Of a DNA stretch of 57,820 bases, positions 54,726 through 57,820 are shown piece after piece. Both the position numbers and the translations under genes were made by a program. This DNA is from Verrucomicrobiota bacterium (GTDB lineage: Bacteria > Verrucomicrobiota > Verrucomicrobiia > Limisphaerales > UBA9464), in NCBI GenBank assembly GCA_947454705.1, contig CANGKZ010000031.1, positions 1-57,820 of the forward strand, given 5' to 3'. The notes beneath the pieces were generated by a model. It had not been told where the DNA came from, searched no databases, and saw only the letters and a list, made by a program, of their open reading frames with translations. Positions within the stretch are counted from its first letter, which is position 1. Each line of letters starts with the position of its first letter.

Positions 54726-55799
54726 ATGAGCAGCCCGAACAAACCCTGGCCCGGAGTCATCCGCCGCTACGCCTCCTTCCTCCCGGTCACCGATCAAACC
54801 CCGGTCATCACCCTTCACGAGGGCAACACCCCGTTGATCCCGGTGCCCCGCTTCGTGGAGAAAATCGGCGGCAAGTTCGATCTCTTCCTCAAGTACGAGG
54901 CGCTGAATCCCACCTGTTCGTTCAAGGATCGCGGCATGACCCTGGCCGTGTCCAAGGCGGCTGAACGCGGAGCGAAAGTCGTGGTCTGCGCCAGCACCGG
55001 CAACACCAGCGCCAGCGCCGCCGCCTATGCCGCCCGCGCCGGAATGCAATCGGTCGTGCTCCTCCCCAAGGGCAAGATTGCCCTCGGCAAAATGGCCCAG
55101 GCCCTCATGTACGGCGCCAAGGCGATCAGCATCGATGGCAATTTTGACGACGCCCTCCGCATTGTGCGCGAGCTCGGCGAAACCGGCATTGCTGAAGTCG
55201 TCAACAGCGTGAACCCGGTTCGCATCGAGGGACAAAAAACCGCCGCCTTTGAGATCTGCGACGTCCTTGGCGACGGACCCGACTTCCATTTCCTCCCCGT
55301 GGGCAACGCCGGCAACATCACGGCCTACTGGCGAGGCTTCAAGGAGTACGCCAACGCCGGATTGTCCGACACCCTTCCCAAAATGATGGGATGGCAGGCC
55401 GCCGGTGCCGCTCCGCTCGTGCTCGGCCATCCGGTGGAAAAACCTGAAACGGTCGCCACCGCGATCCGCATCGGCAACCCCGCGAGCTGGGACGGCGCCA
55501 TGAACGCTGCCTCCGAATCCGGTGGATCGATCCGCAGCGTCACCGACGAACAAATCCTCGAAGCCTATGCGCTGCTCGCGCGCACCGAAGGCATTTTCGT
55601 GGAGCCCGCCTGCGCCGCACCGCTCGCCGGTCTCATCCTCGCCACCCGCGCCGGAGAAATTCCCGCCGGAAGCCTGATCACGGCCACGATGACGGGCCAC
55701 GGATTGAAGGATCCCGACACCGCCATCCGCGTCAGCGGCATCGTTCCCATCGAAGTCGCCGCCACCAAGGAAGCCGTCCTCGGCGCCCTCGGGCTCTGA
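54726..55799 (+). CDS. thrC: Threonine synthase
   Basis: A 357-residue PLP enzyme converting O-phosphohomoserine to threonine. It has the PLP lysine Lys67 in NPTCSFKDRGMT, CASTGNTSASAAAYAARAGM, the phosphate-binding PVGNAGNITAYWRGF and TGHGLKDPD near the C-terminus. This is the short bacterial form without the N-terminal extension. ATG 54726 is preferred to a GTG 72 nt upstream. It is co-directional with hom and ends in a strong terminator. Confidence 0.95.
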   Translation: MSSPNKPWPGVIRRYASFLPVTDQTPVITLHEGNTPLIPVPRFVEKIGGKFDLFLKYEALNPTCSFKDRGMTLAVSKAAERGAKVVVCASTGNTSASAAAYAARAGMQSVVLLPKGKIALGKMAQALMYGAKAISIDGNFDDALRIVRELGETGIAEVVNSVNPVRIEGQKTAAFEICDVLGDGPDFHFLPVGNAGNITAYWRGFKEYANAGLSDTLPKMMGWQAAGAAPLVLGHPVEKPETVATAIRIGNPASWDGAMNAASESGGSIRSVTDEQILEAYALLARTEGIFVEPACAAPLAGLILATRAGEIPAGSLITATMTGHGLKDPDTAIRVSGIVPIEVAATKEAVLGALGL

Positions 55800-55827
55800 T
55801 CCCCGATTCCGATTCCGAAGCCAAACA

Positions 55828-55861
55828 AAAACGGCCCAGGCAAGAGCGCCTGGGCCGTTTT
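55828..55861. terminator. Bidirectional terminator between thrC and sugar isomerase gene
   Basis: ACGGCCCAGGC (55831-55841) pairs perfectly with GCCTGGGCCGT (55848-55858) around a 6-nt loop. AAA and TTT flank the stem. It can serve thrC on the plus strand and the convergent gene on the minus strand. Confidence 0.9.
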
Positions 55862-55899
55862 GCTTTTGAAGCGATCAATTCTGGAACGCGGACCCGACC

Positions 55900-56736
55900 T
55901 CAGTGAGCCGCAGCGTCCTGCTCGGCGACGAACTTCTTCGCGTTGTCCACGAACTCCGCTGGCTTGTTGGCGAATTCCTGGCTGTCGGTCTCGATGGCCA
56001 GTCGGCCCTGATATCCCGTCTCGCGGAGCACCTTGAAGAGGCCCTTGAGATTGGCATCGCCCGCACCGATGTGGGTGTCGAACGCCACGTCATCCCCGGC
56101 CTTCACCTTCTCCACGCGCTTGTCCTTCAGGTGCAGGTCAAACACGCGGCCGTTGTATTCCTTGTACACCTTCGCAGCGTCAAAGTTCGCCGACGTGATC
56201 CAGCCGATGTCCATGCACACGCCGAGACGCGCATCGCGGTGCTGCAGGATATTCCGCACCGTGGCGGGATTTCCGTAGGTGGACTTGATGCCGTGATTGT
56301 GCACCGCGACCTTGATGTCGTACTCCTTCGCGAGCTCCTCGAGGTTGTCCCAGATCTTGAAGTCACCCGGCTCCACCACCACGAGCTTCATGCCCATGAA
56401 CTTGGCGAACTCGAACAACTGGCGGTTCTCCTCCTTGTTCAGCGAGGTGCCGGCAACGCCGTAGGTGTAGGCCGTCAACCCATTCGCCTGCAGCACGCCC
56501 TTCTTGCGGGCGATTTCTTCCTTCGACTCCTTCTTGTAGTCGATGTGATTCGGGATCAGCTGGAGATCCTTGATGCCATGCGCCTTCGCGAACTCGACCA
56601 CCTTGTCGAAGTTCATGGTGCGCAGGGTCCAGGTCTGGATCGCGACGCGATCCGCGAGGCCTTCCGCGCAAGCGTTGAGGGCGGTGCATGCGGCAATCAA
56701 AAGAGCCGCCGAGACACGAAGAGAACGTAGGTTCAT
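55900..56736 (-). CDS. Exported sugar phosphate isomerase/epimerase-like TIM-barrel protein
   Basis: A 278-residue AP-endonuclease-2-type TIM barrel. It has the metal-site motifs VVVEPGDF, AVHNHGIKS, CMDIGWITS, HLKDKR and AIETDSQEF. The N-terminus is a signal peptide (LRVSAALLIAACTALNACAE), possibly a lipoprotein with Cys23 although LNAC is an atypical lipobox. This family isomerises or epimerises sugars and inositols; exported members are frequent in Verrucomicrobiota and Planctomycetota, but their substrates are unknown. The upstream gap is 86 nt. Confidence 0.85.
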   Translation of the reverse strand: MNLRSLRVSAALLIAACTALNACAEGLADRVAIQTWTLRTMNFDKVVEFAKAHGIKDLQLIPNHIDYKKESKEEIARKKGVLQANGLTAYTYGVAGTSLNKEENRQLFEFAKFMGMKLVVVEPGDFKIWDNLEELAKEYDIKVAVHNHGIKSTYGNPATVRNILQHRDARLGVCMDIGWITSANFDAAKVYKEYNGRVFDLHLKDKRVEKVKAGDDVAFDTHIGAGDANLKGLFKVLRETGYQGRLAIETDSQEFANKPAEFVDNAKKFVAEQDAAAH

Positions 56737-56822
56737 GGAAGTAGCAGACGGGATTTACTGCCCGAAAGTGAATCCCAGCCCGCGCCATTCGCGCAAGTCC
56801 GTTCCCGGCCCCACACCCCGCC

Positions 56823-57374
56823 TCACCGGCGCGAAACGTGCGCGCTGCCTGCAAGATAGAACCTCAACAACCTCCGCGCCCAGGCCCCTGCGTAGTCCAC
56901 CCCGATCCGCGGCCGACGCACAATTCGCCCCGCCTTCCCATCTGCAGATTCCACAACCCGCAACGGCCCGGTGATCAAATCGGATCCGTTCAATTTCAAA
57001 TCAATCCCCATCGCGGAGCACAACAATCCAGGCCCTGAAGTCTTCGAAACAATCCCCACCACGGGCTCCACCGCACGGATCAACACCGCGCAGCCGTTCC
57101 CCTCCGATTCCGTCACCGCATTCACGCAATGATGAATCCCGTAAATCCTGTAGACATAGGCGAACCCCGGCGGACCAAACATGATGCGCGTCCGGGGCGT
57201 GACTCCCCGCGAGGAATGCGACGCCCGATCGTGCGCACCGATGTAGGCTTCCACCTCCACGATCCGTCCGACCCGAATTCCTTCTGCCGAGTCGTGAACC
57301 AGCACCTTCCCTAACAATTCACGGGCGACCACCGCCGTGTCACGGGCGTAAAAACTTCGCGGAAGAGGTTCCAT
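56823..57374 (-). CDS. mpg: Alkyladenine DNA glycosylase (AAG/MPG family)
   Basis: A 183-residue 3-methyladenine DNA glycosylase. It has FYARDTAVVARELLGKVLV, the catalytic Glu region RIVEVEAYIGAHDRASHS, TPRTRIMFGPPGFAYVYRIY with GIHHCVN, and the C-terminal RRPRIGVDYAGAWARRLLRF. It excises alkylated purines for base-excision repair. The longer frame (to 57599) runs through the 8-nt repeat, giving a low-complexity leader (GKWASGQVGKWARG), so ATG 57374 is chosen. Confidence 0.92.
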   Translation of the reverse strand: MEPLPRSFYARDTAVVARELLGKVLVHDSAEGIRVGRIVEVEAYIGAHDRASHSSRGVTPRTRIMFGPPGFAYVYRIYGIHHCVNAVTESEGNGCAVLIRAVEPVVGIVSKTSGPGLLCSAMGIDLKLNGSDLITGPLRVVESADGKAGRIVRRPRIGVDYAGAWARRLLRFYLAGSAHVSRR

Positions 57375-57561
57375 CGATTGTATTCCCTCTCCAGGAACCA
57401 AACCCGTGGAGGTCCTGATTAATTTCACCGACCTCGGAGGATCTTCAAGCCATCCCGATTCCTCCTCATCGACGTCCTCAGAATGGAGTGCGGTGGCAGA
57501 GCTTAAGCGTCGACACCGCTTTCGAGTCCGGACGGAGAGCAGAACCGACCGGTAGCCTCTC

Positions 57562-57617
57562 GCCCACTTGCCCACTTGCCCACTTGCCCACTTGCCCACT
57601 TGCCTACTCGCCTACTC
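57562..57617. repeat. 8-nt tandem repeat
   Basis: Five exact copies of GCCCACTT (57562-57601) are followed by two copies of GCCTACTC. The tract lies between the glycosylase gene and the rrn terminator. Confidence 0.85.
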
Positions 57618-57640
57618 GCTCATTTCCGCACTGGAGCATG

Positions 57641-57682
57641 AAAAAACCCCGCTCTTGGATTTTACCAAGAACGGGGTTTTTT
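57641..57682 (-). terminator. Intrinsic terminator of the rRNA operon
   Basis: CCCCGCTCTTGG (57647-57658) pairs with CCAAGAACGGGG (57665-57676) with one mismatch and a 6-nt loop. AAAAAA and TTTTTT flank it. On the minus strand it comes right after the 5S rRNA. Confidence 0.92.
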
Positions 57683-57690
57683 ACTAAAGG

Positions 57691-57803
57691 AAGGCGGCAA
57701 CCTACTCTCGCACAAGCTATACATGTACTACCATCGGCAATGCTGCGTTTGACGGCCGAGTTCGGGATGGGATCGGGTCGGACCGCAGCTTTATAGCCAC
57801 CAA
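57691..57803 (-). rRNA. rrf: 5S ribosomal RNA
   Basis: Read on the minus strand it starts GGTGGCTATAAAGC and contains the loop B/C core GATCCCATCCCGAACTCGG. It continues with GCCGATGGTAGTAC and ends ...GGTTGCCGCC, which pairs with GGTGGC in helix I. Length is about 112 nt. 23S rRNA should lie just to the right of the window. The exact ends are uncertain by a few bases. Confidence 0.93.
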
Positions 57804-57820
57804 AAAAGTGTTTAAAAGAA

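Overview
The window is about 57.8 kb of GC-rich chromosomal DNA. It most probably comes from a member of the Verrucomicrobiota, of the Limisphaerales/Pedosphaera kind. Several family-level signatures point there: a PVC-type membrane-bound dehydrogenase fused to a haem c domain (27571-31209), two G/H-type pseudopilins with the [14 protein letters not shown] leader, two PEP-CTERM proteins, an RCC1-repeat secreted protein, a lamin-tail/Ig secreted protein, and many period-7 intergenic repeats. The taxonomic call is inference; no 16S rRNA gene is present, but a 5S rRNA gene and the terminator of an rRNA operon lie at the right edge.

Left part (1-13605). The left edge cuts a probable insertion sequence (start of a transposase on the minus strand). 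Next come a PIG-L deacetylase with a CBM9-like tail, moaA, a membrane-anchored coiled-coil protein, a Lon-N domain protein with a DUF1844 protein, a three-gene ABC-2 exporter (HlyD/ATPase/permease with overlapping starts), a double-length U32 protein (RlhA-like), a lone thiG, and the heptose genes hldE1 and gmhB.

Middle part (13967-43937). A 1359-residue propeller hybrid histidine kinase and menG are on the minus strand. A compact plus-strand surface-polysaccharide operon follows: three GT4 glycosyltransferases, a WecA-like phosphoglycosyltransferase, moeA and a WecG/TagA-type glycosyltransferase, mostly with overlapping starts. Then come a TPR protein, the large PVC dehydrogenase, a pseudopilin divergent from a XylR-like regulator, a TPR membrane protein with a second pseudopilin and a lamin-tail protein, and a PadR regulator coupled to a Wzz-like protein. 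This part ends with asd, a flavin split-barrel protein with a DUF4380 protein, and an FmdB-type zinc ribbon.

Right part (44112-57820). tRNA-Gln, two PEP-CTERM proteins, a TetR/Old-Yellow-Enzyme pair with a clear operator, a DUF5069 protein and an RCC1 protein come first. A minus-strand iron-sulphur group (rimO with a His-rich insertion, iscA, hscB) follows, then the threonine genes hom and thrC, an exported sugar isomerase-like protein, an alkyladenine DNA glycosylase, an 8-nt tandem repeat, the rrn terminator and 5S rRNA.

The most unusual non-coding features are two tandem 180-bp elements with 28-nt imperfect inverted ends (39938-40344), a 37-nt repeat found twice in opposite orientation 30 kb apart, several heptamer repeat tracts, and a palindrome-rich gene-free stretch at 13606-13966. 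No CRISPR array, prophage or integrase was seen.
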